DNA of 64,000 bases from contig DASUXA010000009.1 in NCBI GenBank assembly GCA_036378155.1, forward strand, positions 11,573 through 75,572. The letters run 5' to 3'. The position numbers and the translations under genes are program-made. Positions within the stretch are counted from its first letter, which is position 1. Each line of letters opens with the position of its first letter. Under the pieces are notes generated by a model, which saw only the letters and a program-made list of their open reading frames with translations, ran no database searches and was not told where the DNA came from. Below are positions 26,286 to 34,706 of the stretch, in pieces. This stretch comes from DASUXA01 sp036378155. Its GTDB lineage: Bacteria > Actinomycetota > Actinomycetes > Mycobacteriales > Micromonosporaceae.

Positions 26286-27674
26286 TCAGGACACGTTCAG
26301 CGCGGTGTCGTCGACGACGAAGGACGTCTGCAGGGAGCTGTCCTCGGTACCGGTGAACTTCACGGTCACGGTCTGTCCGGCGTACCCGGCGACGCTGAAC
26401 GAGCGCTGGGTGTACCCGGTGTTGTGGTCGAGGTTCGAGTACGTGGCGAGCGTGGTCAGCACCGACCCCGACGAGTTGAGCAGCTGCACCTTGAGCGTGT
26501 CGTACCGGGTGCTCGTGGTCGTCTCGTCGGTGTCGATGTGCAGCCAGAACGCCAGGGTGTACGTGGCGCACCCGGCGGGCAGGGTGACCGTCTGCGCCAG
26601 GGTGTCGGTGTGGCTGCTGCCGTACCCGTCCATCCAGGCGTCCCACGACCCGGAGTGCGGCGGCTCGCTGCCGCTGTTGCTGATCACCCCGGACGAGGCG
26701 GTCCACGGCGCGGCGCTGCCGGTTTCGAACCCGGGATTGCCGAGCAACTGCCCGCCGCCGGTGCATCCGGTCGACGACGTGGTCCACACGTCGGTGATCG
26801 GGGTCGCCGAGGAGCTGTTGCCGGCGTACGGCAGCCCGTAGGCGTCCTCGATGGTGCGCAGCACGTTGTAGTGGTTGATCCGCTCGGTGTACGTGCCGGG
26901 CTTGACCTGCTGCCCCACGAAGATCGTCGGAATGTGGTTGCTGGACAGGCTGTCGTCCTCGTCCCAGGTCACGATCAGCAGGCTGTTGTGGGTCTTCGCC
27001 CATTGCGCGTACCCGTCGATGTTGTTCTTCAGCCAGGTGTCGCCTTGGGAGACGCTGCCGTCGTGCATGTCGTCCTGCAGGTTCGGCACCACGATCGACA
27101 CCGTCGGCAGGGTGCTGTACGTGGTCGGGAAGTCGGCGAACGTCAGGTTGTCGGCGGAGGGCACGTTGGTGAAGTCCACCCACGGGTTGTGCTTGCGCGC
27201 GTACGAGCCGCTGGTGCAGCCGGTGTACCCGTCGTAGGGCATGCTCTCCGAGTAGCCGGCGAAGGTCAGCCCGGCGCCGATCAGTTCCTGTCCGAGGTTC
27301 GCGGTGGAGTACGTGTGCGGGCAGGAGTCGTCGGTCAGCCCCTGGGTGGAGCCGGAGAACAGCGCGAGGTAGTTCGGCTCGCTGGGGTGGGTGACCGCGT
27401 ACGACTGGCTGAACAGCGCGCCCTGGCTGGCCAGCGAGTTGATGTACGGCGCGCTGGAGTTGCCGATGATGCTGCTGTACGAGTGGTTCTCCTCGATCAC
27501 GACGACGACGTGGTCCGGGCGCGGTACGGCGGCTGTAGCCGGTGCCGCCGCGGTGGAGGACGGCGCGGTCGGGTGGGCGGTGGCGGCAGCGGGTGCCGCC
27601 GCTGCCAGCGTCGCGGCCGCGAACAACGCGACCAGCGCGCGAAGGGTGCCGATCGATCTCAGGGGTGTGGTCAT
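26286..27674 (-). CDS. secreted phosphoesterase (acid phosphatase/phospholipase C type) with C-terminal beta domain
   Basis: A 462-residue exported phosphoesterase. A signal peptide (ALVALFAAATLAAAA) is followed by the catalytic domain (about residues 50-300) with HVVVVIEENHSYSSIIG, PSEPNYLALFSG, VVPNLQDDMHDG and the metal site VTWDEDDS, as in AcpA/phospholipase C-like enzymes. Residues about 315-462 form a jelly-roll-like module (LLGNPGFETGSAAPW to DDTALNVS) probably binding carbohydrate or surface. AGAAGGACC precedes the ATG. Phosphate scavenging outside the cell is likely; no PHO box was identified. Confidence 0.88.
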   Translation of the reverse strand: MTTPLRSIGTLRALVALFAAATLAAAAPAAATAHPTAPSSTAAAPATAAVPRPDHVVVVIEENHSYSSIIGNSSAPYINSLASQGALFSQSYAVTHPSEPNYLALFSGSTQGLTDDSCPHTYSTANLGQELIGAGLTFAGYSESMPYDGYTGCTSGSYARKHNPWVDFTNVPSADNLTFADFPTTYSTLPTVSIVVPNLQDDMHDGSVSQGDTWLKNNIDGYAQWAKTHNSLLIVTWDEDDSLSSNHIPTIFVGQQVKPGTYTERINHYNVLRTIEDAYGLPYAGNSSSATPITDVWTTSSTGCTGGGQLLGNPGFETGSAAPWTASSGVISNSGSEPPHSGSWDAWMDGYGSSHTDTLAQTVTLPAGCATYTLAFWLHIDTDETTTSTRYDTLKVQLLNSSGSVLTTLATYSNLDHNTGYTQRSFSVAGYAGQTVTVKFTGTEDSSLQTSFVVDDTALNVS

Positions 27675-27873
27675 CGGTCCTTCTCTCTGCGGGATCTCCG
27701 CCCGAACGCCCGGGCAGAGATGTATCGAAATACAGAGATAAAGCTACCGGTACCACCCCGGAAAATCACGGCGCGGCGGTCAGGAGGGACCCGTCCGCGT
27801 GATCGACCGCGACCGGTACGCCGAGCGCGAACCGGTCTTGCCGAGCGACGGCGGCACTGCTGGGGTGGGATCC

Positions 27874-28629
27874 ATGCGGATCGCTGTGTTGTCGGACATC
27901 CACGGAGTGCTTCCCGCGCTCGAGGCGGTGCTCGCCGAGCCGGACGTACGGTCCGCGGACCGCGTCGTGCTCACCGGCGACCTCGCCGCCGGGCCCCAGC
28001 CGGTCGAGACCCTCGACGCGCTGCGCGGGCTCGGCGAGCGGGCGGTGTGGGTACGCGGAAACGCCGACCGCGAACTCGTCACCTTGCGCGGCGACCCGGA
28101 CGTCACCATCCCGGACCCGATCGCGCCGTGGGCCGCCGCCCAGCTGCGCCCCGACCAGGTCGCCCTGCTCGACTCGCTGCCCCGGTCGATCATGTTTCAC
28201 CTCGGCGCGCTCGGTGCCACCGTGTTCTGCCACGCGACGCCGCGCGACGACGAGGAGGTCGTCCTCGTCGACAGCCGGGTCGACCGCTGGGCGGAGGTCT
28301 ACGCCGAACTCGACCCGTCGGTGTCCACGGTGGTATGCGGGCACACCCACATGCCGTTCGTGCGGCTCGTCGACCGCCGCCTGGTGGTCAATCCGGGCAG
28401 CGTCGGAATGCCGTACGGCGGACCGGGCGCGTACTGGGCGCTGCTGGACGACAACGGCGCGGTGACCCTGCGGGTGACCCGGTTCGACGTGGACGCGGCC
28501 TGCGACCGGATCGCCGTCGAGTCGTCGTACCCGGACGCGCGGCGGTGGGCCGACACGTACGTCCGGTCGCGGGTCTCCGACATCGACGCGCTGCGCGTGT
28601 TCGGTCCGCGCGACGGCAGGACCGCTTAG
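27874..28629 (+). CDS. calcineurin-like metallophosphoesterase (YfcE/MJ0936 type)
   Basis: A 251-residue metallophosphoesterase with all core metal ligands: LSDIHG, TGDLAAGPQ, VRGNADRE, CHATPRDDE and VCGHTHMPF, with a final VVNPGSVGMP block. It would hydrolyse phosphodiesters in the cytosol. The ATG at 27874 begins the conserved sequence; a GGTGGGA lies at ribosome-site distance. It is divergent from the secreted phosphoesterase gene and is followed by a SnoaL-like gene remnant. Confidence 0.88.
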   Translation: MRIAVLSDIHGVLPALEAVLAEPDVRSADRVVLTGDLAAGPQPVETLDALRGLGERAVWVRGNADRELVTLRGDPDVTIPDPIAPWAAAQLRPDQVALLDSLPRSIMFHLGALGATVFCHATPRDDEEVVLVDSRVDRWAEVYAELDPSVSTVVCGHTHMPFVRLVDRRLVVNPGSVGMPYGGPGAYWALLDDNGAVTLRVTRFDVDAACDRIAVESSYPDARRWADTYVRSRVSDIDALRVFGPRDGRTA

Positions 28630-28651
28630 CACCGGTACATTCCTCGGCGCC

Positions 28652-28741
28652 GGCGTACAGGTCGGCGAGATCGGCGGACGGTCCGGCGGCGATGCCGTCG
28701 AGGAGCCGCTGGACAATCTCGGTCGCGCTCGGAGTGATCAT
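28652..28741 (-). pseudogene. 5' remnant of a SnoaL-like (NTF2-fold) gene
   Basis: From an ATG at 28741 the minus strand encodes MITPSATEIVQRLLDGIAAG, then PSADLADLYA. This is the standard first helix pair of SnoaL/ketosteroid-isomerase-like proteins, which would next have an acidic strand. Family-like sequence stops there, and the frame runs into the 3' end of the metallophosphoesterase gene on the other strand. The rest of the gene (about 100 residues) is missing, so it is a decayed remnant. Confidence 0.55.
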
Positions 28742-28807
28742 GCTCGCGACCCTACCGCCGCCGCTGCGAGGGGACGGCCAGGGGCGGCGCGGTATCCGCG
28801 AGATAGT

Positions 28808-28822
28808 TATGATCATCGAATG
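28808..28822 (+). promoter_or_regulatory. leaderless -10 promoter of the sulfotransferase gene
   Basis: TATGAT at 28808-28813 is followed by exactly six bases (CATCGA) and then ATG 28820, placing the transcript start at the A of the start codon. There is no ribosome site and no clear -35. The HNH gene at 33648 has the same geometry. Confidence 0.6.
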
Positions 28823-29707
28823 CTTGATACGCCTTTTCGTTACCGTTCGCCCGAGGACGACAGCGCCCGCTGGTGGGATTTCCCGTTCCGCGACGGCGAC
28901 ATCGTGATCAGTGCCCGGTCGAAGAGCGGTACCACCTGGCTGCAGATGATCTGCGCGCTGCTGGTGTTCCAGTCCCCCGACCTGCCCGAGCCGCTACCCA
29001 CCCTGTCGCCCTGGCTGGACTGGCTGATCACCCCCCGCGAGGAGGTGTACGCCCAACTCGCCGCCCAACAACACCGCCGGTTCATCAAGACCCACACCCC
29101 GCTCGACGGCCTCCCCCTCGACGACCGCGCCACCTATCTCGTGCCGGCACGCCACCCCCTCGACGTCGCGGTGTCGCTGTACCACATGCTGCGCGACAAC
29201 CTGGACTGGGAACGCAAGCGCGAACTGCTCGACGCGCCCGAGTTGGCACCGCCCCGACAGACGCCGCGCGAGTGGCTGCTGTCCTGGATCGACAACGACG
29301 CCGACCCGCGCGAACAGATGGACTCGCTGCCCGGCGTGATGTGGCACCTGACCGACGCCTGGCAGCGCCGCCACCAACCGAACATCGTCCTCGTCCACTA
29401 CGACGACCTGCGCGCCGACCTCGACGGACAGATGCGCCGCCTCGCCGACCTGCTCGACATCACCGTCCCCGACGACATCTGGCCCAGCCTCGTGGCAGCC
29501 GCCACGTTCGACGGGATGCGCGACCGAGGCGAGCGGATCGCGCCGACCACGAAGGGGGTCGTGAAAGACGGTCGGATGTTCTTCCGTGCCGGGCGGTCGG
29601 GATCGGGGCGGGAACTGCTCACGGAGCAGGAAATGTCCCGGTACCGCGAGCGGGTCGCCGAGCTCGCCCCGCCGGACCTGCTCGCCTGGCTGCACCGGGA
29701 CCGGTAG
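28820..29707 (+). CDS. PAPS-dependent sulfotransferase
   Basis: A 295-residue cytosolic sulfotransferase transferring sulfate from PAPS to a hydroxyl or amine. The 5'-phosphosulfate loop is SARSKSGTTWLQMI, the 3'-phosphate site is LVPARHPLDVAVSLYHMLRD, and the C-terminal adenine contact region is FFRAGRSGSGRELL (normally RKGxxGDW, here altered). The catalytic His would be in RRFIKTHTPLDGLP. It is probably translated from a leaderless mRNA. It lies next to, but converges on, the sulfur-relay operon. Acceptor unknown. Confidence 0.86.
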   Translation: MLDTPFRYRSPEDDSARWWDFPFRDGDIVISARSKSGTTWLQMICALLVFQSPDLPEPLPTLSPWLDWLITPREEVYAQLAAQQHRRFIKTHTPLDGLPLDDRATYLVPARHPLDVAVSLYHMLRDNLDWERKRELLDAPELAPPRQTPREWLLSWIDNDADPREQMDSLPGVMWHLTDAWQRRHQPNIVLVHYDDLRADLDGQMRRLADLLDITVPDDIWPSLVAAATFDGMRDRGERIAPTTKGVVKDGRMFFRAGRSGSGRELLTEQEMSRYRERVAELAPPDLLAWLHRDR

Positions 29708-29722
29708 CGAACCCGACGAGCG

Positions 29723-29755
29723 CCGGTCGGGTCGGCGTGCCGCCGACCCGACCGG
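29723..29755. terminator. bidirectional terminator
   Basis: Fifteen-base perfect arms (CCGGTCGGGTCGGCG and complement) with a three-base loop lie between the sulfotransferase and the convergent DsrE-like gene. Confidence 0.85.
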
Positions 29756-29770
29756 GACGCGCCCCGCGGC

Positions 29771-30283
29771 TCAGATGAACAGCAGCTGGGCGCCCTCGGT
29801 CTTCTCGATGAAGTCGGCGGCGCTGATGATGCCCTCGACCTCCTCGTACAGGTCGTCCTCGGTGAGCCGCATCATGTCGGCGGACATCCGGCACGCCCAC
29901 AGGTGCCCGCCCGACGCGACGATCTGCTCCAGGAACTCCGGCACGTCGGGTACCCCGACGTCCGCGATCTTGGTGCGCATCATGTGGGTCGCCATCGCGG
30001 TCATCCCGGGCAGCCCACCGAGCCCCTGCGGCATGTGCGTCGCCGTGTTGCCCAAGAGGGTGAACTTCAGGTCGCGCATGCGCGACTTCGTGATCATGTC
30101 GAAGCCCCAGAACGTGAAGAACAGGTGGGTCTCCACACCCTCGCCGAGCGCGGCGTTCGCGAGGACCAGACCGGGATACGCCATGTCGAGGTTGCCCTTG
30201 GAGCAGATGATCGCGAGCTTGCGCCCGGTGGTTTCCTCCTCGCCGAAGTCCGGCACGATCGACGGCGCGGTATCGGTTGCCAT
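29771..30283 (-). CDS. DsrE/DsrF/DrsH-like sulfur-carrier family protein
   Basis: A 170-residue DsrE2-like protein with the pattern RKLAIICSKGNLDMAYPGLV, HLFFTFWGFDMI, the Gly/Met-rich central loop and the conserved Cys in GGHLWACRMSADMM. Such proteins carry sulfur as a persulfide; the Cys in IICSKG is another candidate. GAGGAGG precedes the ATG. It is the last gene of a three-gene minus-strand operon SQR-TusE-DsrE, 12 bases after the TusE-like gene, so it likely takes part in sulfide oxidation or sulfur trafficking. Confidence 0.86.
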   Translation of the reverse strand: MATDTAPSIVPDFGEEETTGRKLAIICSKGNLDMAYPGLVLANAALGEGVETHLFFTFWGFDMITKSRMRDLKFTLLGNTATHMPQGLGGLPGMTAMATHMMRTKIADVGVPDVPEFLEQIVASGGHLWACRMSADMMRLTEDDLYEEVEGIISAADFIEKTEGAQLLFI

Positions 30284-30295
30284 GACGAATCCTCC

Positions 30296-30610
30296 TCACA
30301 CGCAGCCGCGCGGCTTCGGCAGCCCGGCGATGTACGCCATCTTCTTCGCCGGCTTCTTCGGGAACAGCACGAACAGGTCCTTGGTGGGTATGCCGCCCAC
30401 CACGGACACCCGGCGCAGCGTCGGTGTCTCCCCCTGGGCGACGTAGTCGGCACGCAGGAACCGGATCGCCTTCCAGTGTTCGGCGGTCAGGTCGATGCCG
30501 ATCTGAACCGCCAACTGCTTCGCCAGGTCGTCGTCCCACTCGTCGTAGACGGTCAGGAACCCTTCGTCGTCGACGTGGACCTCGCGCCCGGCGATGGTGG
30601 TCACAGGCAT
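30296..30610 (-). CDS. TusE/DsrC-family sulfur relay protein
   Basis: A 104-residue DsrC/TusE fold protein. The C-terminal arm IAGLPKPRGCV carries the penultimate Cys (Cys-A, residue 103). The second Cys of true DsrC, 11 positions earlier, is replaced by Ala92, so it is TusE-like and would accept one persulfide but could not form the DsrC trisulfide. The middle holds WDDDLAKQLA and LRADYVAQGETPTLRRVS, typical of the family. It begins four bases after the SQR stop. The partner is probably the SQR product upstream. Confidence 0.86.
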   Translation of the reverse strand: MPVTTIAGREVHVDDEGFLTVYDEWDDDLAKQLAVQIGIDLTAEHWKAIRFLRADYVAQGETPTLRRVSVVGGIPTKDLFVLFPKKPAKKMAYIAGLPKPRGCV

Positions 30611-30614
30611 GACG

Positions 30615-31859
30615 TCACTCCTCGATCTGTGCGTCGCGATGCTTGCCGGTCATCGACATGTGCGCCGGCAGTGGGAGAGGGCGACCGGGCAGCAGGACGT
30701 TCCAGTACGTCCACCGGAACGCGAGCTTGCCCCAGTGGTTCGCGGTCGACTCCTTGAGCAGGCTGAACGGTCCGACACCGGGCAGCGGGTACCGTCCCGG
30801 CAGCGGCTCGGTGTCGTAGTTGAAGTCGAGCAGCAGACCCTTGCCGCGACCGGATTCCACGAAGCAGTTGGCGTGCCCGTCGAAGCTGCCGGTCATCGGC
30901 TCGCCCCGGATGTACCGCTGGAAGTTGTCCACGAAGACGTCGACCGAGAAATGCGCGGCCGAACCCGCCTTCGACGTCGGGATGTCGCTGGCGTCGCCGA
31001 GGGCGAAGATGTCCGGGTACGCCTTGGACAGCAGGGTGTGCCGGTCCACCGGTACCAGGTTCAGTTCGTTGCCGAGCCCCGAGCGGGCGACGTACTCCGC
31101 GCCCATGTTCAGCGGTACCGTCACCAGCAGGTCGAAGTCGATCTTTCGTTCGTCGTACGAGATCAGCGCGCGGTCCTCGACCCGCTCGACCATGAAGTCG
31201 GTCTCCACCGCGATCGTGCGCTCGTCGAGCATCGCGCCGAGGCGCCGCGACGCGACCGGCTGGGTGAACGCGCCGGACAGCGGCGTGACGTACACCAGTT
31301 CCACCCGGTCGCGGATGCCCCGCCGACAGAAGTAGTCGTCGGCGAGGAAGCTGAACTCCAACGGAGCCACCGGGCACTTGATCGGCATGTCGACGATGTG
31401 CACCACGAGGCGACCACGGGTGAACCGCCGCAGCGCGCCGGCGAGGGCGACCGCGCCGTCGTAGGTGTAGAAATCGAAGATGCTCTGCCGCCACTGACCG
31501 CCGTCGAGCAAGCCGGGCGTCTGGTCCGGGCGCGGTTCGACGCCCGTGGCGATCACCAGATAGTCGTACCGCAGCCGTCGCCCGCTGCCCAGGATCACCT
31601 CGCGCTCGTCGGCGTGGACCGCGTCGATCTCCCCGTACACCAGCCGCACCCCGTCGGCGATCGACGGCGCGCGAGGCTTGACGATCTCGTCGGGCGCGTA
31701 CCCCCCGAACGGGACGAACAGGTATCCCGGCTGGTAGTAGTGCCGATCGCTGTGATCGACGACCAGGATTTCCCACTCGGACCTGTCGAGTCGGCGGCGC
31801 AGTCGGTTCGCCGCCATCGTGCCGGCGGTCCCGGCGCCCAGTACCAGCAGCCGTTTCAT
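30615..31859 (-). CDS. sqr: sulfide:quinone oxidoreductase-like flavoprotein
   Basis: A 414-residue FAD-dependent pyridine nucleotide-disulfide-fold enzyme of the SQR family, oxidising sulfide with electrons passed to quinone at the membrane. The FAD site is RLLVLGAGTAGTMAANRL, DYLVIATGVEPRP follows, and the catalytic Cys lies in MPIKCPVAPLEFSFLADDYF. The second FAD contact is IFALGDASDIPTSKAG. The ATG at 31859 follows GGGGGTGG. It heads the SQR-TusE-DsrE operon. A membrane-contacting C-terminal helix (KLAFRWTYWNVLLPGR) is present. Confidence 0.88.
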   Translation of the reverse strand: MKRLLVLGAGTAGTMAANRLRRRLDRSEWEILVVDHSDRHYYQPGYLFVPFGGYAPDEIVKPRAPSIADGVRLVYGEIDAVHADEREVILGSGRRLRYDYLVIATGVEPRPDQTPGLLDGGQWRQSIFDFYTYDGAVALAGALRRFTRGRLVVHIVDMPIKCPVAPLEFSFLADDYFCRRGIRDRVELVYVTPLSGAFTQPVASRRLGAMLDERTIAVETDFMVERVEDRALISYDERKIDFDLLVTVPLNMGAEYVARSGLGNELNLVPVDRHTLLSKAYPDIFALGDASDIPTSKAGSAAHFSVDVFVDNFQRYIRGEPMTGSFDGHANCFVESGRGKGLLLDFNYDTEPLPGRYPLPGVGPFSLLKESTANHWGKLAFRWTYWNVLLPGRPLPLPAHMSMTGKHRDAQIEE

Positions 31860-31950
31860 CGCCACCCCCTACGTTCGACGCTAGGTGCGACGGCGACGCC
31901 GGCTCAGGGGCGCAGGACCCGGCTGTGCGGGCCGATCGGATCGGCGCGGG

Positions 31951-33507
31951 TCAGGGCGAGCCGGCGCCGACGGGACGGACCGTCCCGGTCGGGACGACCG
32001 GCAGGTGCGACGGTGCCCCGCGCTCGACGAGCCGCCACAGAGCGGCGGTGTCCAGGTACTCCTCGACCAGGTCGCCCAGCAGGTCGACGGTGCGCTCCCG
32101 GATCGCCGCGAACCGGGTGTCCGGCGCGACGACGAAACCGCGCCGACCGGCGAGGTGCGCCGCCCACCCGAGGAACGCGCGGCGGAACTCGTCCGACTCG
32201 AAGGCGCCGTGCCAGTGGGTACCGACGACGTTGCCGGAGATCGCGCCCTCCGCGCCGCCGTCCGGAAGGGTGATCAGCGGGGCGAGGTCGCCTTCGCGGC
32301 GCGCCACCCGACCGTGGTGGATCTCGTAGCCGCGCACCGGGGCGCCGAGCGCGGTACCGCTGGGGCGGGCGAGCGTCTTGACCGGTTCGAAGACGACCTC
32401 GACACCGAGTAGCCCCAGCCCCGCGACCTCGCCCTGCCGGCTCTCCACCGGGTCGACGAGGCGGGTGCCGAGCATCTGGTACCCGCCGCAGATGCCCAGC
32501 AGCGGCTTCCCGGCGGCGGCGTGCGCGTGTACCGCGTCCGCCAGCCCGGTGTCCCGCAACCAGCGCAGGTCGGCGACCGTGGACTTGCTTCCCGGCAGTA
32601 CCACGAGGTCGGCGTCAGCCAGGTCGGCGGGTTCCACGGTCAACCGAACCTGGACGCCGGGTTCGACGGCCAGCGCTTCCGCGTCGGTGGCGTTGGAGAT
32701 GCGGGGCAGTCGTACCACCGCCACCCGCAGCCACTCGGTGCCGCGTGGCGGCGCGGGTCGACCGAGTGTCCTGCCGTACGCGACGTCGTCCTCCGCGTCG
32801 AGCCAGAGGTCGACATGCCACGGCAGTACCCCGAGGGTCGGTCGTCCGGTCATCGCGGTGAGCGCGTCGACTGCGGGGCGTAGCAGGTCACGGTCGCCAC
32901 GGAACTTGTTGATCACAAACGCCGAGACCAACGCCTGGTCGTCCGGGTCGAGCAGCGCCAACGTGCCGTACAGGGCGGCGAACACGCCACCCCGGTCGAT
33001 GTCGCCGACCACGATCGCCGGTATCCCCGCCGCCCGCGCCAGACCCATGTTCACCATGTCGCCGGCGCGCAGGTTGATCTCCGCCGGACTGCCCGCTCCT
33101 TCGCACACCACCACGTCGTACTCGCGACGCAGCTGCGCCAAGGTGTCGAAGACGACCTCCCGTACCCGGTCGCGCCCGTCGCGGAACCCGGTCGCGTCGA
33201 GGTGACCCGCCGCCTGACCGAGGATCACGACCTGGCTGCGCTGATCGGATTCCGGCTTCAGCAGGACCGGGTTGAACCGCACCTCCGGCGGCAGCCCGCA
33301 GGCGAGCGCCTGCAACGCCTGAGCGCGCCCGATCTCGCCGCCCCGCCCGTTCGCGTCGACCACGACCGCCGAGTTGTTGGACATGTTCTGCGCCTTGAAC
33401 GGCGCCACCCGAACCCCGCGCCGGTACAGCCAGCGGCAGATCCCGGCGGTCAGGATGCTCTTGCCGGCATCCGACGTGGTGCCCGCGACCAGCAAGCCCC
33501 CGCCCAT
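31951..33507 (-). CDS. cobQ: cobyric acid synthase
   Basis: A 518-residue CobQ that amidates the side chains of adenosylcobyrinic a,c-diamide using glutamine and ATP. The N-terminal P-loop region is VAGTTSDAGKSILTAGICRW with PFKAQNMSNNS. The C-terminal type-1 glutamine amidotransferase has the nucleophile Cys in PLLGICGGYQMLG and the His in NVVGTHWHGAFES. No cobalamin riboswitch or other cob gene was seen nearby, so this is an isolated pathway gene. GGGGGA precedes the ATG. It lies 91 bases upstream of the SQR gene on the same strand and could be co-transcribed. Confidence 0.93.
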   Translation of the reverse strand: MGGGLLVAGTTSDAGKSILTAGICRWLYRRGVRVAPFKAQNMSNNSAVVVDANGRGGEIGRAQALQALACGLPPEVRFNPVLLKPESDQRSQVVILGQAAGHLDATGFRDGRDRVREVVFDTLAQLRREYDVVVCEGAGSPAEINLRAGDMVNMGLARAAGIPAIVVGDIDRGGVFAALYGTLALLDPDDQALVSAFVINKFRGDRDLLRPAVDALTAMTGRPTLGVLPWHVDLWLDAEDDVAYGRTLGRPAPPRGTEWLRVAVVRLPRISNATDAEALAVEPGVQVRLTVEPADLADADLVVLPGSKSTVADLRWLRDTGLADAVHAHAAAGKPLLGICGGYQMLGTRLVDPVESRQGEVAGLGLLGVEVVFEPVKTLARPSGTALGAPVRGYEIHHGRVARREGDLAPLITLPDGGAEGAISGNVVGTHWHGAFESDEFRRAFLGWAAHLAGRRGFVVAPDTRFAAIRERTVDLLGDLVEEYLDTAALWRLVERGAPSHLPVVPTGTVRPVGAGSP

Positions 33508-33635
33508 GCCCGTCCCCCGCTTTCGCCGCCACCCGTCACGGTCACCGTAGCCGCGACGCCGGTGCCAACTGGCGCAGGGGCACGGCGGCTCGCTGTGCCG
33601 GCAGACCGGGACTGCGCGACTGATCCTTTGTGGTC

Positions 33636-33650
33636 TATAAACATCGCATG
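33636..33650 (+). promoter_or_regulatory. leaderless -10 promoter of the HNH gene
   Basis: TATAAA at 33636-33641, then six bases (CATCGC), then ATG 33648. There is no ribosome site and no obvious -35. Confidence 0.55.
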
Positions 33651-34535
33651 GCGACCGGCGAGGATCTTGATGCGCGGATCCGCCTCGCCATGTTCGCCCA
33701 CCTGGATAGGCTCCGCGCCGCGCACCCCGACGGAATCTCGTCCGACCTGATCAACTCGTTCAGTTTCGACGGCGCACCGATGCGGCTGATCGTCCAACCT
33801 GGTATCTGGAAACCCGCGCGGCTGTCCGCGGCATTGACGATCCGCACCGGGTACGGGGCACCGTACGACGACGAGGTCAGCCCCGACGGGACGCTGCGGT
33901 ACAAGTGGCGAGGTACGGACCCGTCGCACTCGGACAACCGCGCGCTGCGCGAGGCGATGGCGCGGCAGCTTCCCCTCGCCTACTTCTACCCGGTCACGAA
34001 GGGCGTCTACGAGGCGATCTATCCGGTGTACCTGGTCGAGGAGGACCGGGATCGACACGAGTTCGCGGTCGAGTTCGGCGAGCGCCTCAAGTCCGCCGAC
34101 GTGGGCGCCGACGCGCTCGAACGCCGGTACACCCGTCGGCTCACCCTGCAACGACTCCACCAGGTCGTATTCCGACCGCGGGTGCTGCGCGCCTACGAAT
34201 CGCGCTGCGCCCTGTGCCGACTGGGCCACCCGCCGCTGCTCGACGCGGCGCACATCCTCCCCGATCATCACGAGCGCGGCGAGCCGGTCGTGCCCAACGG
34301 ACTCGCCATGTGCAAGATCCATCATGCGGCGTACGACGCGAACATCATCGGAATCCGCCCCGATCACGTCGTCGAGGTACGCGACGACATTCTGGTCGAG
34401 ATCGACGGACCGATGCTGCGCCACGGATTGCAGGAAATGCACCGACAGCGCATCGCTCTGCCTCGATCCAGGCGTGACCATCCTGATCCGAGCCGCCTCG
34501 AGGAACGCTACGAGGAGTTCCGGGCGGCGGCGTGA
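33648..34535 (+). CDS. HNH-family restriction-like endonuclease
   Basis: A 295-residue protein. The C-terminal HNH region is CALCRLGHPPLLDAAHILPD, followed by NGLAMCKIHHAAYDAN. It contains the CxxC zinc pair, the catalytic AAH, the Asn (PNGLAM) and the metal-binding His in CKIHH. The N-terminal half (PMRLIVQPGIWKPARLSAAL and PYDDEVSPDGTLRYKWRG) matches putative HNH restriction endonucleases rather than homing enzymes. No partner methylase is adjacent. It is likely translated from a leaderless mRNA. A lone modification-dependent or orphan defence nuclease is plausible. Confidence 0.82.
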   Translation: MATGEDLDARIRLAMFAHLDRLRAAHPDGISSDLINSFSFDGAPMRLIVQPGIWKPARLSAALTIRTGYGAPYDDEVSPDGTLRYKWRGTDPSHSDNRALREAMARQLPLAYFYPVTKGVYEAIYPVYLVEEDRDRHEFAVEFGERLKSADVGADALERRYTRRLTLQRLHQVVFRPRVLRAYESRCALCRLGHPPLLDAAHILPDHHERGEPVVPNGLAMCKIHHAAYDANIIGIRPDHVVEVRDDILVEIDGPMLRHGLQEMHRQRIALPRSRRDHPDPSRLEERYEEFRAAA

Positions 34536-34669
34536 CTGCGAAGTCCCGCGCGGGCACCTCTGCCGAGACGTACAACGCTCACGATGTACGCACATCCTGA
34601 CCGTTGTACGTCGGTGACGGCACATGCGGCGAGCGGCGCTGCGGGAGCCCGCCGAACCGCCGCGAACCG

Positions 34670-34700
34670 CCGGGGGTGGGCGCGTCGCGCCCACCCCCGG
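34670..34700. terminator. bidirectional terminator
   Basis: Fifteen-base perfect arms (CCGGGGGTGGGCGCG and complement) with a one-base loop lie between the HNH and the convergent GH81 gene. Confidence 0.83.
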
Positions 34701-34706
34701 GCCTCA

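Noticed and set aside
31860..33700. Cobalamin riboswitch near cobQ
   Set aside because: No conserved B12-box or multi-helix leader was found upstream of cobQ; only a short promoter region exists.
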